Positions 27,242 through 35,536 of a stretch of DNA of 50,978 nucleotides are shown one piece after another. Under the pieces are notes generated by a model that was not told the DNA's origin, did no database searches, and saw nothing but the letters and a program-made list of their open reading frames with translations. The stretch is from Gammaproteobacteria bacterium (GTDB taxonomy: Bacteria; Pseudomonadota; Gammaproteobacteria; SG8-11), in NCBI GenBank assembly GCA_024641505.1, contig JAHECY010000017.1, positions 1-50,978 of the forward strand, in the 5' to 3' direction. How positions within the stretch are numbered: the stretch's first letter is position 1; each line of letters starts with the position of its first letter. The position numbers and the translations under genes are program-made.

Positions 27242-27260
27242 GGTTGTTACCCCCTATGCA

Positions 27261-27280
27261 GGGGTGCAATTTTGCACCCC
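27261..27280. other. Intercistronic hairpin upstream of trpD
   Basis: A perfect palindrome GGGGTGCA-ATTT-TGCACCCC lies between trpG and trpD, four bases upstream of the trpD Shine-Dalgarno run. It may stabilise the downstream part of the message or affect trpD translation. Confidence 0.65.
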
Positions 27281-27286
27281 GTCTTG

Positions 27287-27310
27287 TGTAGGGTGCGTAT
27301 CACGCACCGT
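27287..27310. repeat. Palindromic repeat copy between trpG and trpD
   Basis: Reads TGTAGGGTGCGTATCACGCA then CCGT, one mismatch from the family core. It is a single end with no inverted partner, and sits seven bases from the intercistronic hairpin. Confidence 0.75.
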
Positions 27311-27401
27311 GGTTTCTATCCGGAACGAAAATAAACTTTACGCGCCACCATTTCCCGCCTGCGATAGCGGCGGGGTGCCGTTGTCCTCGCCAAGCACGGG
27401 T

Positions 27402-27980
27402 TTACAGCGTCAGAAAATTCCGCAACAGGTCATGGCCGTGCTGCGTCAAAATCGATTCCGGATGAAACTGCACGCCCTCGATCTTGAACTGCTTGTGACG
27501 CACGCCCATGATCTCATCGCGCTTGCCTCTGGCGCCTTTGGTCCAGGCGCTCACCTCCAGACACTCCGGCAAACTTTCCTGCTCGATCACCAGGGAATGG
27601 TAGCGCGTTGCCTCAAACGGATTGGTCAGGTCCTTGAACACGCCTTTGCCATCGTGATACATGGGCGAAGTCTTGCCGTGCATTACCTGGCGCGCGTGCA
27701 CCACCTTGCCGCCGAACACCTGGCCGATGCTCTGATGCCCCAGGCACACACCGAGTATCGGCACCTTGCCGGCGAAAGCGCGGATCACCTCCATGGAGAT
27801 GCCCGCTTCGTTCGGGGTGCACGGCCCCGGAGAAATGACAATGCGTTCCGGCTGCAACTGCTCCAGCTCCGCCACCGTCGTCTGGTCGTTACGATACACT
27901 TTTACCGCCGCGCCCAACTCGCCGAAATATTGCACCAGGTTATAGGTAAAGGAATCATAGTTATCGATCATCACCAACAT
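27402..27980 (-). CDS. trpG: Anthranilate synthase component II (glutamine amidotransferase)
   Basis: A 192-residue class I amidotransferase that supplies ammonia to TrpE. The triad is Cys79 in [11 protein letters not shown], His173 and Glu175 in Gln-Phe-His-Pro-Glu-Ser. The same protein type can also serve PabB in folate synthesis. The Shine-Dalgarno AAGGAGGT lies within the last codons of trpE, so the two are tightly linked. A gap of 160 bases with two hairpin elements separates it from trpD. Confidence 0.95.
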   Translation of the reverse strand: MLVMIDNYDSFTYNLVQYFGELGAAVKVYRNDQTTVAELEQLQPERIVISPGPCTPNEAGISMEVIRAFAGKVPILGVCLGHQSIGQVFGGKVVHARQVMHGKTSPMYHDGKGVFKDLTNPFEATRYHSLVIEQESLPECLEVSAWTKGARGKRDEIMGVRHKQFKIEGVQFHPESILTQHGHDLLRNFLTL

Positions 27981-27982
27981 GG

Positions 27983-29473
27983 CTACACCTCCTTACCCAA
28001 ACGTTCCACCCCGGCTTCCGCCATCGCCACCGCCCGGAATACCGCACGGCGCTTGTTAAGGGTTTCTTCCCACTCGGTCAACGGCACGGAATCGGCGACG
28101 ATACCACCACCGGCCTGAATATACAGGACGTGATCCTTGATCACGGCAGTGCGGATGGCGATCGCGGTATCCATATTACCGGTCCATGACAAATACCCCA
28201 CGGCGCCCCCATAGATCCCGCGTTTCACCGGTTCCAGTTCATCGATAATTTCCATGGCGCGGATTTTCGGCGCGCCGCTCAAGGTGCCGGCGGGAAAGGT
28301 CGCGCGCAACACATCGATCGGCGTGTAACCCGAGGCCAGCTGGCCGGTGACATGGGACACGATATGCATCACATGGGAGTAACGTTCGATCACCATGCGG
28401 TCGGTCACTTTCACGCTGCCGGTTTGGGCGATGCGTCCCACGTCGTTGCGCCCCAGATCGATGAGCATCAAATGCTCCGCCAGCTCCTTGGGGTCCGCCA
28501 GCAATTCCCGCTCCAGCGCCAGGTCCTCGGCTTCGGTCTTGCCCCGGGGTCGGGTGCCGGCGATCGGCCGCACGGTCACTTCCCCGTCCTCAAGACGCAC
28601 CAGAATTTCCGGTGACGAACCGACCACGTGAAAATCGCCGAAGTTGAAGAAAAACATATAGGGAGAGGGATTCAGGCAACGTAACGCCCGGTACAAATCC
28701 AGGGGCGGTGCCTTATAGGGAGTGCTCATACGCTGGGATATCACCACCTGCATGATATCGCCATCGACGATGTATTCCTTAGCACGCTCCACCGCCTGCA
28801 TGTGTTCCGCCTGGGTAAAACTGGACTCGAAATCCGACTCCTGCACTTTGCGTCGGAACGGCGTGCCGGCACTGCGATTCAGGGGCGCACGCAAGCGGCC
28901 TTCCAGGGCATCCAAGCGCTGCTGGGCCTGACGCAGGGAGTTGGTGGCGTCCGGGTCCACGTGCACGATGAGATACAATTTGCCACTGAGATTGTCGAAC
29001 ACCACCACTTCTTCGGATACCAGTAACAGAATATCCGGCAGTCCCAACGGGTCCGCGTGCTGCGCCTTGTCCAGGCGCGGCTCCACATAACGTACCGCAT
29101 CGTAACCAAAGTAGCCGACGAGACCGCCGGTGAACCGGGGCATGTCGGGAATCTCCGATGACCGATAACCGCCGTAATACTGATCGATCCAGGCCAGGGG
29201 ATCGCTCATTTCCGCGCTGCGCACTTCCCGGTTGTTTTCCAGCACTACGACCTGATGCCCATGGACCTTGATCACTGTGCGGCACGGCAGACCGATGATG
29301 GAGTAGCGCCCCCACTTCTCGCCGCCTTGCACCGACTCCAGTAAATAGGAATACGGACCATCGGCCAGCTTCAAATAGGTACTTAACGGGGTATCAAGAT
29401 CCGCCAGCAGCTCCCGGACCACGGGCAGCCGGCTTTGGCGTGTTGGCGCGTCAGCGCTTGAGGTATTCGGCAT
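27983..29473 (-). CDS. trpE: Anthranilate synthase component I
   Basis: A 496-residue chorismate-utilising enzyme making anthranilate. The Leu-Leu-Glu-Ser-Val sequence near residue 45 belongs to the tryptophan feedback site. The catalytic core has [10 protein letters not shown], Met-Leu-Ile-Asp-Leu-Gly-Arg-Asn-Asp, [10 protein letters not shown] and Gly-Ala-Val-Gly-Tyr-Leu. The start is an ATG with AGGTGACCT just before it. A small frame with adjacent Trp codons lies 55 bases upstream, suggesting translational sensing of tryptophan as well as feedback inhibition. Confidence 0.97.
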   Translation of the reverse strand: MPNTSSADAPTRQSRLPVVRELLADLDTPLSTYLKLADGPYSYLLESVQGGEKWGRYSIIGLPCRTVIKVHGHQVVVLENNREVRSAEMSDPLAWIDQYYGGYRSSEIPDMPRFTGGLVGYFGYDAVRYVEPRLDKAQHADPLGLPDILLLVSEEVVVFDNLSGKLYLIVHVDPDATNSLRQAQQRLDALEGRLRAPLNRSAGTPFRRKVQESDFESSFTQAEHMQAVERAKEYIVDGDIMQVVISQRMSTPYKAPPLDLYRALRCLNPSPYMFFFNFGDFHVVGSSPEILVRLEDGEVTVRPIAGTRPRGKTEAEDLALERELLADPKELAEHLMLIDLGRNDVGRIAQTGSVKVTDRMVIERYSHVMHIVSHVTGQLASGYTPIDVLRATFPAGTLSGAPKIRAMEIIDELEPVKRGIYGGAVGYLSWTGNMDTAIAIRTAVIKDHVLYIQAGGGIVADSVPLTEWEETLNKRRAVFRAVAMAEAGVERLGKEV

Positions 29474-29528
29474 AGGTCACCTGTAGTAAACAAAAACCGA
29501 ATTCAATCCCAACAACAATAAGCACGTA

Positions 29529-29576
29529 CTAGCCGCGCCATCGCCAGGTTTGAGCATTGATATCGTTCGCGTTCAT
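29529..29576 (-). CDS. trpL: Candidate trp leader peptide
   Basis: A 15-codon frame between gph and trpE encodes MNANDINAQTWRWRG, with TGG-CGA-TGG near its end. It has its own Shine-Dalgarno AGGT five bases before the ATG. Two Trp codons in 15, directly ahead of trpE, is what a tryptophan attenuation leader looks like. I see no strong terminator hairpin with a U-tract between it and trpE, so classical attenuation is not shown. Control could use a weaker structure, Rho, or translation coupling, or the match could be chance. Confidence 0.6.
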   Translation of the reverse strand: MNANDINAQTWRWRG

Positions 29577-29585
29577 GGTGACCTG

Positions 29586-30278
29586 TCAGTTAGTGATCGC
29601 TTTTCTGGCCGATTGTAATAGACCCCGCAGTTCTTCGAAAGAGTCAATTACCGCGTCCGGCTGCGCCAGGCGGATGTCCTGGCCATGATTGTAGCCATAG
29701 GACACGCACACCACGGTAAAACCCGCGGCACGGGCCGCTTTGACATCACTGACCGAGTCTCCCAGCATCAACGCCTGGGTCGGCACCACGCCAAAATGTT
29801 CTGCCGCATGCAACAACGGCAGGGGGTCCGGTTTCTTTTTAGGCAGGCTGTCACCACTGATCACCAGAGCAAACAGGTCACGAATACCCAGGGTCTCCAG
29901 AATCGTCAAGGTGAACTGTTCCGCCTTGTTGGTGACACAACCCAGCGCCAGACCACTTTCCCGCAACCACTCCAGGCCGGCACGCACGCCAGGATACAAC
30001 TGGGACCGGGAACAGGCATGAGCCGCGTACAGCTCCAGGTAAATCGGGTACGCCTGTTGGAACAGAGCTTCGTCCGGCTCTCCCTCCAAGCGACCGATCA
30101 GGGTGCGGCGCACCAGGCGCTCCACACCGTTACCCACCCAATCGCGCACCGCCGCCTCACCGCGCGCCGGCTGACCGATGCGCCGCATCATTTCATCGGC
30201 GCACCAGGCCAGGTCCGGTACGCTGTCCACCATGGTGCCGTCCAGATCCACCAGCACCATACGGGTTTTCTCAAACAT
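29586..30278 (-). CDS. gph: Phosphoglycolate phosphatase
   Basis: A 230-residue HAD-superfamily hydrolase with nucleophile Asp11 and Asp13 in Asp-Leu-Asp-Gly-Thr, a helical cap domain, Thr-Asn-Lys (motif II), Lys-Lys-Lys-Pro-Asp-Pro and Leu-Gly-Asp-Ser-Val-Ser-Asp (motif IV). The gph position next to rpe and trpE is the standard gammaproteobacterial one. It removes the phosphate of 2-phosphoglycolate from DNA repair or oxygenase side reactions. It begins one base after the rpe stop, so the two are cotranscribed. Confidence 0.94.
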   Translation of the reverse strand: MFEKTRMVLVDLDGTMVDSVPDLAWCADEMMRRIGQPARGEAAVRDWVGNGVERLVRRTLIGRLEGEPDEALFQQAYPIYLELYAAHACSRSQLYPGVRAGLEWLRESGLALGCVTNKAEQFTLTILETLGIRDLFALVISGDSLPKKKPDPLPLLHAAEHFGVVPTQALMLGDSVSDVKAARAAGFTVVCVSYGYNHGQDIRLAQPDAVIDSFEELRGLLQSARKAITN

Positions 30279-30279
30279 A

Positions 30280-30954
30280 TTAACCCCGGGCTTTGGCCAA
30301 CTCGGCGCGCATACCGTTGATGGTAGCTTTATAGTCCTTGGTATTGAAAATCGCCGATCCGGCCACGAAGGTATCGGCGCCCGCCTCGGCGATGGCCCGG
30401 ATATTGTCGGTTTTCACGCCACCGTCGATTTCCAGACGAATCTTATAGCCGCTGTCATCGATCATGCGGCGCGCCTCGCGCAGCTTGGGCAGTGAAGATT
30501 CGATGAATTTCTGACCACCAAAACCCGGATTCACGGACATCAGCAACACCATATCCACCTTGTCCATGACGTATTTTAAGTAATCCAGAGGTGTCGCCGG
30601 GTTGAACACCAGGCCCGACTTGCAGCCGCACTCCCGGATCAGACCCAGGGTACGGTCGACATGCTCGGAGGCTTCCGGGTGAAACGTGATATAGCTGGCA
30701 CCGGCCTTGGCGAAATCCGGAATGATCCGGTCCACGGGCTTGACCATGAGATGGACATCGATAGGCGCGGTGACACCGTGCTTGCGCAGGGCTTCGCATA
30801 CCAGGGGCCCGATGGTGAGATTGGGCACATAATGGTTATCCATGACGTCGAAATGGACGACATCCGCCCCATCCCGCAATACGTTGGTAACTTCTTCACC
30901 GAGCCGGGCGAAATCCGCCGACAGTATCGACGGCGCGATCCAAAAATCCTGCAT
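30280..30954 (-). CDS. rpe: Ribulose-phosphate 3-epimerase
   Basis: A 224-residue TIM-barrel epimerase interconverting ribulose-5-phosphate and xylulose-5-phosphate in the pentose phosphate pathway. Metal and catalytic residues lie in His-Phe-Asp-Val-Met-Asp, Asp-Val-His-Leu-Met-Val, [10 protein letters not shown] and Glu-Ile-Asp-Gly-Gly-Val. The ATG at 30954 has GAGGT six bases upstream and gives the family N terminus ([10 protein letters not shown]), so the long open extension to 31152 is not translated. It is first in the rpe-gph-trpE-trpG-trpD-trpC run. Confidence 0.97.
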   Translation of the reverse strand: MQDFWIAPSILSADFARLGEEVTNVLRDGADVVHFDVMDNHYVPNLTIGPLVCEALRKHGVTAPIDVHLMVKPVDRIIPDFAKAGASYITFHPEASEHVDRTLGLIRECGCKSGLVFNPATPLDYLKYVMDKVDMVLLMSVNPGFGGQKFIESSLPKLREARRMIDDSGYKIRLEIDGGVKTDNIRAIAEAGADTFVAGSAIFNTKDYKATINGMRAELAKARG

Positions 30955-31351
30955 ACCTGCACCTCTATTTGATCTAAATGGATGAAAATAACCGGAACCG
31001 CGAACTTTACCCGATTGTGGAGCAATTTTCAGCCTCTTTGCTGAGGCGGGACCCGATACTGGGCATAATAATCCGTTCTCAATCGGATTTCCGAGGTGGC
31101 GCGAAGCCCGGGACCCACACCAAACGGCCGCGCCTGCACGGGCTGCCGGCAATATTGCCGTCGATAACTCATGGATAATCGCTTTCCAGGGAATATCCAG
31201 GAATTAATACTGGGAAATTTTGCCGAACATTCGCGGCTACCGCGACGCCGGCGGGTCCCGCGACCAGCGGTCTTGTCGCCCTGGCAACGTTACCCATAGA
31301 ATGGCGGATTCTCCCGAATCCCGGCACGCCGGCTGTTACCGGAGTACCGCT
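30955..31351. other. Divergent control region between rpe and rluE
   Basis: About 400 bases between divergent genes. It includes a small hairpin GCCTC-N6-GAGGC near 31033-31048 and an imperfect palindrome CCAG-N9-CTGG near 31188. No clear sigma-70 promoter could be assigned, and no coding frame has support. Confidence 0.4.
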
Positions 31352-31981
31352 ATGCCAAAAATTATTCTGCTCAACAAACCGTTTAACGTCCTGTGTCAGT
31401 TCACTGATGATCGCGGCCGCACGACCTTGGCGGATTTCATACAACAACCCGGGGTCTACGCGGCGGGGCGACTCGACTATGACAGCGAAGGCCTGGTGGT
31501 ATTAACCGGCGATGGCCGGCTGCAAGCGCACATCAGCCACCCGCGACATAAAATGGCCAAGGTCTATTGGGTACAGGTAGAGGGCGTACCGGATGCGGCA
31601 GCGTTACAAACATTACGCGAGGGTATTCATCTGACGGACGGTCCGACGCTGCCCGCGCAAGTTGACCTCATGCCTGAACCGGACATCTCGCCGCGCGATC
31701 CGCCCGTCCGCTTTCGCAAAACCATTCCCACCAGCTGGTTGCAGATAGCCATTACCGAGGGACGTAATCGTCAGGTGCGGCGCATGACTGCCGCGGCGGG
31801 TTTTCCGACCTTGCGCCTGGTGCGGTACGCGGTCGGTGAATGGAATTTGAGTGGTTTGGCGCCCGGTCAGTGGCGGGCACTGGAAATCACGGGACCACCC
31901 GCGAATCGCCGGCCACGGCCACACAACAAACGTTCCCTGCGCCCGGCGCGAGTACCTATGGTCAAAACAAGGACCGAATAG
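31352..31981 (+). CDS. rluE: 23S rRNA pseudouridine synthase (RluE-like)
   Basis: A 209-residue RsuA/RluB/E/F-family pseudouridine synthase without an S4 domain, as in RluE. The catalytic Asp42 is in [10 protein letters not shown], and Arg-Asn-Arg-Gln-Val-Arg-Arg-Met is the second family motif. RluE modifies U2457 of 23S rRNA in E. coli. The C-terminal 25 residues are basic. The ATG at 31352 has GGAG eight bases upstream; upstream in-frame codons back to 31220 have no family match. Confidence 0.9.
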   Translation: MPKIILLNKPFNVLCQFTDDRGRTTLADFIQQPGVYAAGRLDYDSEGLVVLTGDGRLQAHISHPRHKMAKVYWVQVEGVPDAAALQTLREGIHLTDGPTLPAQVDLMPEPDISPRDPPVRFRKTIPTSWLQIAITEGRNRQVRRMTAAAGFPTLRLVRYAVGEWNLSGLAPGQWRALEITGPPANRRPRPHNKRSLRPARVPMVKTRTE

Positions 31982-32047
31982 CCACGCTGTGCTCCTGGCG
32001 CTCGAGTACCGTAGGTCATGTTCGGCGACGCACCGCCACAGACAACT

Positions 32048-32078
32048 GACCCGATGCTGGGCGCTCCCGCATCGGGTC
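32048..32078. terminator. Long hairpin between convergent genes
   Basis: The arms GACCCGATGC and GCATCGGGTC are perfect, and GGG/CCC extend the pairing within the loop. It lies between the ends of rluE and the minus-strand exported protein. There is no U-tract on either strand, so it may act as an mRNA 3'-end barrier more than as an intrinsic terminator. Confidence 0.6.
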
Positions 32079-32088
32079 AACGTGCCAT

Positions 32089-32475
32089 TTACTGCTTGGC
32101 CGACGCCCGCTTTTCCAATGCCTCCAAGCGCGCTTCGACCGACATGCCGTGTAATGCCGCTTCGCAACCGTTGTTGTACATCACGGTATGCAGCTTATCC
32201 ATGGCGACCTGCATTTGTTCCAGGTGACCACGCAGCGCCCGTTTGTGGGACAAGCGCAGTGTCTGCGCACCGCGTACCATACTTACCCGGCGCAACTCGG
32301 CTTTGGTATCTTCGATGCGGCGCTGCAGCGTCTCTTCGTTCACCGCCCCCATGTCTCCCACATCAATCGTCGTATTGCTGTCACACGCGGGGTGTTGGTC
32401 CGACGCCGCCATAACCGGCATGGCAGCCGCCAGTGCAAGCGCCAGTGCCGTCATATATTTGCTTACTGTATTCAT
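32089..32475 (-). CDS. Small exported protein of unknown function
   Basis: A 128-residue protein with a signal peptide (hydrophobic Ala/Leu core, cut after Val-Met-Ala-Ala). The mature part is mainly charged alpha helix, likely a short coiled coil, with two cysteines (Pro-Ala-Cys-Asp near the mature N terminus and Asn-Gly-Cys-Glu) that could form a disulphide. Four or more Met and His residues are spread along it, which would fit metal contact but is weak evidence. GAGGT lies seven bases before the ATG. It is divergent from a heavy-metal type regulator and shares a region with a perfect palindrome, so it is probably a target of that regulator. Confidence 0.75.
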   Translation of the reverse strand: MNTVSKYMTALALALAAAMPVMAASDQHPACDSNTTIDVGDMGAVNEETLQRRIEDTKAELRRVSMVRGAQTLRLSHKRALRGHLEQMQVAMDKLHTVMYNNGCEAALHGMSVEARLEALEKRASAKQ

Positions 32476-32598
32476 GCTGTTACCTCACTAAAGTAAACTC
32501 CGGAAACCCGACACGACGCGGGCCGGAGCGCCACGGACCGTCTCCAATGTTAATGGTGCCAGCATACGCAACCCTGTCTGACAGCACCCTGTCGCCAC

Positions 32599-32616
32599 CA
32601 TTACAATATTGTAATG
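32599..32616. promoter_or_regulatory. Operator-like palindrome, CusR/CopR-box type
   Basis: A perfect 18-bp palindrome CATTACAATATTGTAATG lies between the divergent exported-protein gene and the response-regulator gene. The TTACA-N4-TGTAA core resembles boxes bound by CopR/CusR-type regulators of copper genes. It lies 85 bases before the regulator ATG and 124 bases before the exported-protein ATG, placed to control both. A TACACT element at 32644-32649 may be the -10 of the regulator promoter. Confidence 0.75.
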
Positions 32617-32700
32617 TTGCTGCATTCATCAGGAATCTGCGCTTACACTAGTCATCGCAGCGTACGCACCAGCCGGTAATTACCGTAGTATGGAATACCC

Positions 32701-33384
32701 ATGAAATTGTTAATCATTGAAGATGAAATCAAAACCGGCGCCTATCTCAAGCAGGGACTGAGCGAGGCTGGCTTCATCGTGGATCTGGCCCAGAATGGCC
32801 TGGACGGACAGCATCTGGCCATGACCGAAGATTATGACCTGGTGATCCTGGATGTCATGTTGCCGGATCTTGACGGCTGGCGTTTGCTGCAATCCCTGCG
32901 TGGCGCCGGCCGATTAGTGCCGGTGCTGTTTTTAACGGCGCGCGACAGCGTGGATGACCGGGTCAAAGGTCTGGAACTGGGCGCCGACGATTACCTGGTC
33001 AAACCCTTTGCATTCGCTGAGCTGCTGGCCCGGGTGCGTACCCTGCTGCGCCGCGGCACCACGCCGACCACGGAGCAAATCCTGCAAATTGCCGATCTGG
33101 AACTGGACCTGACGCGCCGACGCGTCAGTCGGGGCGGCAAGCGCATCACCCTGACCGCCAAGGAGTTCGCGTTACTGGAACTGATGATCCGACGCCAGGG
33201 TGAGGTGCTGCCCCGTTCCCTGATCGCTTCCCAGGTGTGGGACATGAACTTCGACAGTGACACCAATATTATCGATGTCGCCATCCGCCGCTTGCGCGCA
33301 AAAATCGACGACGCGTTTTCGGTAAAACTGATACGCACGATACGCGGCATGGGCTATACGATCGATGACGGAGACGCGACCTGA
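32701..33384 (+). CDS. Heavy-metal type response regulator (OmpR family)
   Basis: A 227-residue OmpR/PhoB-family regulator. The receiver has the acidic pair near Glu8-Asp9, phosphoacceptor Asp51, and Lys in [15 protein letters not shown]. The winged-helix output has [10 protein letters not shown] and Val-Asp/[13 protein letters not shown]. These are typical of the CusR/CopR/IrlR group that senses copper, silver or other metals with its kinase. The stop codon directly touches the kinase ATG. Confidence 0.92.
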   Translation: MKLLIIEDEIKTGAYLKQGLSEAGFIVDLAQNGLDGQHLAMTEDYDLVILDVMLPDLDGWRLLQSLRGAGRLVPVLFLTARDSVDDRVKGLELGADDYLVKPFAFAELLARVRTLLRRGTTPTTEQILQIADLELDLTRRRVSRGGKRITLTAKEFALLELMIRRQGEVLPRSLIASQVWDMNFDSDTNIIDVAIRRLRAKIDDAFSVKLIRTIRGMGYTIDDGDAT

Positions 33385-34779
33385 ATGAAACGGCCCATGT
33401 CCCTGAGCTTGCGCATCACATTACTGTTCGGCATCAGTGCCGCGCTGGTATTGACCGTGTTCGGATGGACCATCAACAACACGATCGAAAGCCATTTCGC
33501 TTCCGAGGACAGCAGCGAACTCGAGGCGGTAGCGGCGGTAGTGGAAAAATCACTGGCCACGCTGCCCGCCGCCGATCAACTGAGCCATATTCAGCAACAT
33601 TTCACCGATCTGCTGAGCGCCCACCGGGGCACGATGCTGCACATTACCGACGCCTCCGGCCGAACCCTGTATGCCAGTCCAGGCCCGGATGTCGCCGCCT
33701 TGCCCGTCGCCGACGGCACCCCCCGCGAAGATATCCAGGAATGGCAGGACAGCGCGCACCGCTATCGGGTATTGCGACGCACCCGCGCTATCGAGCAGGA
33801 ACTTTACACCAGCCCGCTTACCATCGTGGTCGCCATCGCCATCGATTACCACCTGCATCTGTTACAACGTTTACGCCAGACATTGTGGTACATGGTCGCC
33901 GGGGCCATTGTCGTCACCGGCATCCTGGGGTGGTTAACCGTACGTCAGGGGCACAAACCGCTACACCAAATCGTCGAACAAATACAGCACATCAGTGCCC
34001 AGGAATTGCACACACGGTTGCTGCCGGAGAGCGTGCCTGCGGAACTCACGGAGCTGGCCAACTCCTGCAACGCGTTGTTGCAGCGCATGCAGCAGGCATT
34101 TGTCCAGCTAAGCAATTTCTCCGACGACATCGCGCATGAGTTGCGTACACCCGTTACCGTGCTCATGACCCAGACCCAAGTAGCCCTGTCCCAGATCCGA
34201 TCCGCAGAAGCCTATCGGGAAGTGCTGTATTCCAATATGGAGGAGTACGAACGGCTGGCGCAAATGATCGGCGACATGCTGTTTTTGGCAAAAACCAGCA
34301 ACAAACTTGACGCCCAGATCATGGCCGAGGTGGACCTGGGCGCGGAAGTGCACAGTCTATTCGATTATTACGAAGCCTGGGCTGATGAGCGTGGCATCAC
34401 GCTCGCCGTCACCGGTGATGGCAGTGTGCGCGGTGACCGCTTGATGCTGCGCCGCGCGCTCAGTAATTTGTTGTCCAATGCCATACGCCATACGCCGGCG
34501 CAACAATCGGTGACGGTACACCTGGACAGCAATGGGCACACCCGCATCAGCGTGCGTAATCCCGGCGCGCCGATTCCCGCGCAACATCTGGACCGCTTGT
34601 TTGATCGTTTTTACCGCATCGATCCCTCACGGCAACGCAGCGGCGAAGGCACCGGCCTGGGCCTGGCGATCGTCAAAGCCATTGCCCAGGCCCATCACGG
34701 TTCGATTCACGTCAGTTCGGACGTGGCCTATACCCAATTCACACTGGTATTGCCCCGCACCGGTGCTTGCCTGGATTGA
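33385..34779 (+). CDS. Heavy-metal type sensor histidine kinase
   Basis: A 464-residue CusS-like kinase. Spans are near residues 9-29 and 168-188 with a periplasmic sensor of about 135 residues between them, then HAMP, and a HisKA box Asp-Asp-Ile-Ala-His-Glu-Leu-Arg-Thr-Pro with phosphoacceptor His251. The ATPase domain has Asn-Leu-Leu-Ser-Asn-Ala-Ile-Arg-His-Thr and Gly-Glu-Gly-Thr-Gly-Leu-Gly-Leu-Ala-Ile-Val. The G1 box is degenerate (Val-Arg-Asn-Pro-Gly-Ala-Pro-Ile), as is usual in this group. It begins right at the regulator stop codon. No metal efflux pump is adjacent, so its targets lie elsewhere except for the divergent exported protein. Confidence 0.92.
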   Translation: MKRPMSLSLRITLLFGISAALVLTVFGWTINNTIESHFASEDSSELEAVAAVVEKSLATLPAADQLSHIQQHFTDLLSAHRGTMLHITDASGRTLYASPGPDVAALPVADGTPREDIQEWQDSAHRYRVLRRTRAIEQELYTSPLTIVVAIAIDYHLHLLQRLRQTLWYMVAGAIVVTGILGWLTVRQGHKPLHQIVEQIQHISAQELHTRLLPESVPAELTELANSCNALLQRMQQAFVQLSNFSDDIAHELRTPVTVLMTQTQVALSQIRSAEAYREVLYSNMEEYERLAQMIGDMLFLAKTSNKLDAQIMAEVDLGAEVHSLFDYYEAWADERGITLAVTGDGSVRGDRLMLRRALSNLLSNAIRHTPAQQSVTVHLDSNGHTRISVRNPGAPIPAQHLDRLFDRFYRIDPSRQRSGEGTGLGLAIVKAIAQAHHGSIHVSSDVAYTQFTLVLPRTGACLD

Positions 34780-35007
34780 AGCCAAAGCAAACGGCGTGCT
34801 GCAAGTTTCCGGTGCCGGGGTTTGGTGCAAGCGGCGAGCCGACACCGCCGTTGCGCGCACCTCAGGGACCGCGCCGCCGTTTGCGCATTAACCCGCTCCC
34901 AGCATAAGGTTTAATGACTTAGCGCATAAATTCCGGCCAATAACCTAGTGCGTTTGTATATTTTTCCTTACAATAAGGGCCTCACTTTACAGGAGCTTTT
35001 TTCCATC

Positions 35008-35463
35008 ATGATGATTGCCAACGCCCTTCACCTGTTATCCGCCGTCATTTGGGTTGGCGGTATGTTCTTCGCCTATATGGCGCTGCGCCCGGTGGCCGCT
35101 TCCCTGCTGGAGCCGCCGTTACGCCTGCCGTTGTGGGGCCAGGTGTTCCGCAAGTTCTTTTTGTGGGTATGGAAAGCGGTGGTATTGCTGCTGGCGACCG
35201 GTTACTGGATGGTGTTCGAAGGTTTCGGCGGGTTCGCCGGTGCCGGCACCCATGTGCACATCATGCACGGACTGGGTTTGGTCATGGTGGGCTTGTTCGC
35301 CTATGTGTTCTTCGCGCCCTACAAGAAACTCACCAAAGCGGTGGCGGACAAGGATTTCCCGAGCGGCGCCGGGCACCTCAACCGCATCCGGCAGGTGATA
35401 CTGGTCAATATGAGCATCGGGTTGATCGTGGTGGTAGTGGCCAGCGGTGGACGCTACTGGTAA
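35008..35463 (+). CDS. CopD-like four-span membrane protein
   Basis: A 151-residue protein with four hydrophobic segments (about 5-22, 50-70, 78-100 and 128-147). His8 and Trp16 in Ala-Leu-His-Leu-Leu-Ser-Ala-Val-Ile-Trp-Val-Gly-Gly-Met and His84, His87 in His-Val-His-Ile-Met-His-Gly are the kind of residues that bind haem or copper in the CopD family. AGGAG lies 12 bases before the ATG pair, a somewhat long spacing. Being close behind a metal-type two-component system, it may take part in copper handling, but the 228-base gap leaves cotranscription open. Confidence 0.75.
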   Translation: MMIANALHLLSAVIWVGGMFFAYMALRPVAASLLEPPLRLPLWGQVFRKFFLWVWKAVVLLLATGYWMVFEGFGGFAGAGTHVHIMHGLGLVMVGLFAYVFFAPYKKLTKAVADKDFPSGAGHLNRIRQVILVNMSIGLIVVVVASGGRYW

Positions 35464-35536
35464 CACGGCGCAAGCGCCGGGCACACCTGCGCGGCGCATC
35501 ATGGCATGCAGCTGATAGCGGGCGGCGACGCCCGGG

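Noticed and set aside
26252-28118. Long plus-strand frames of 360 and 442 codons opposite trpD and trpG
   Set aside because: Antisense shadows of well-conserved trp genes with no family match or ribosome sites.
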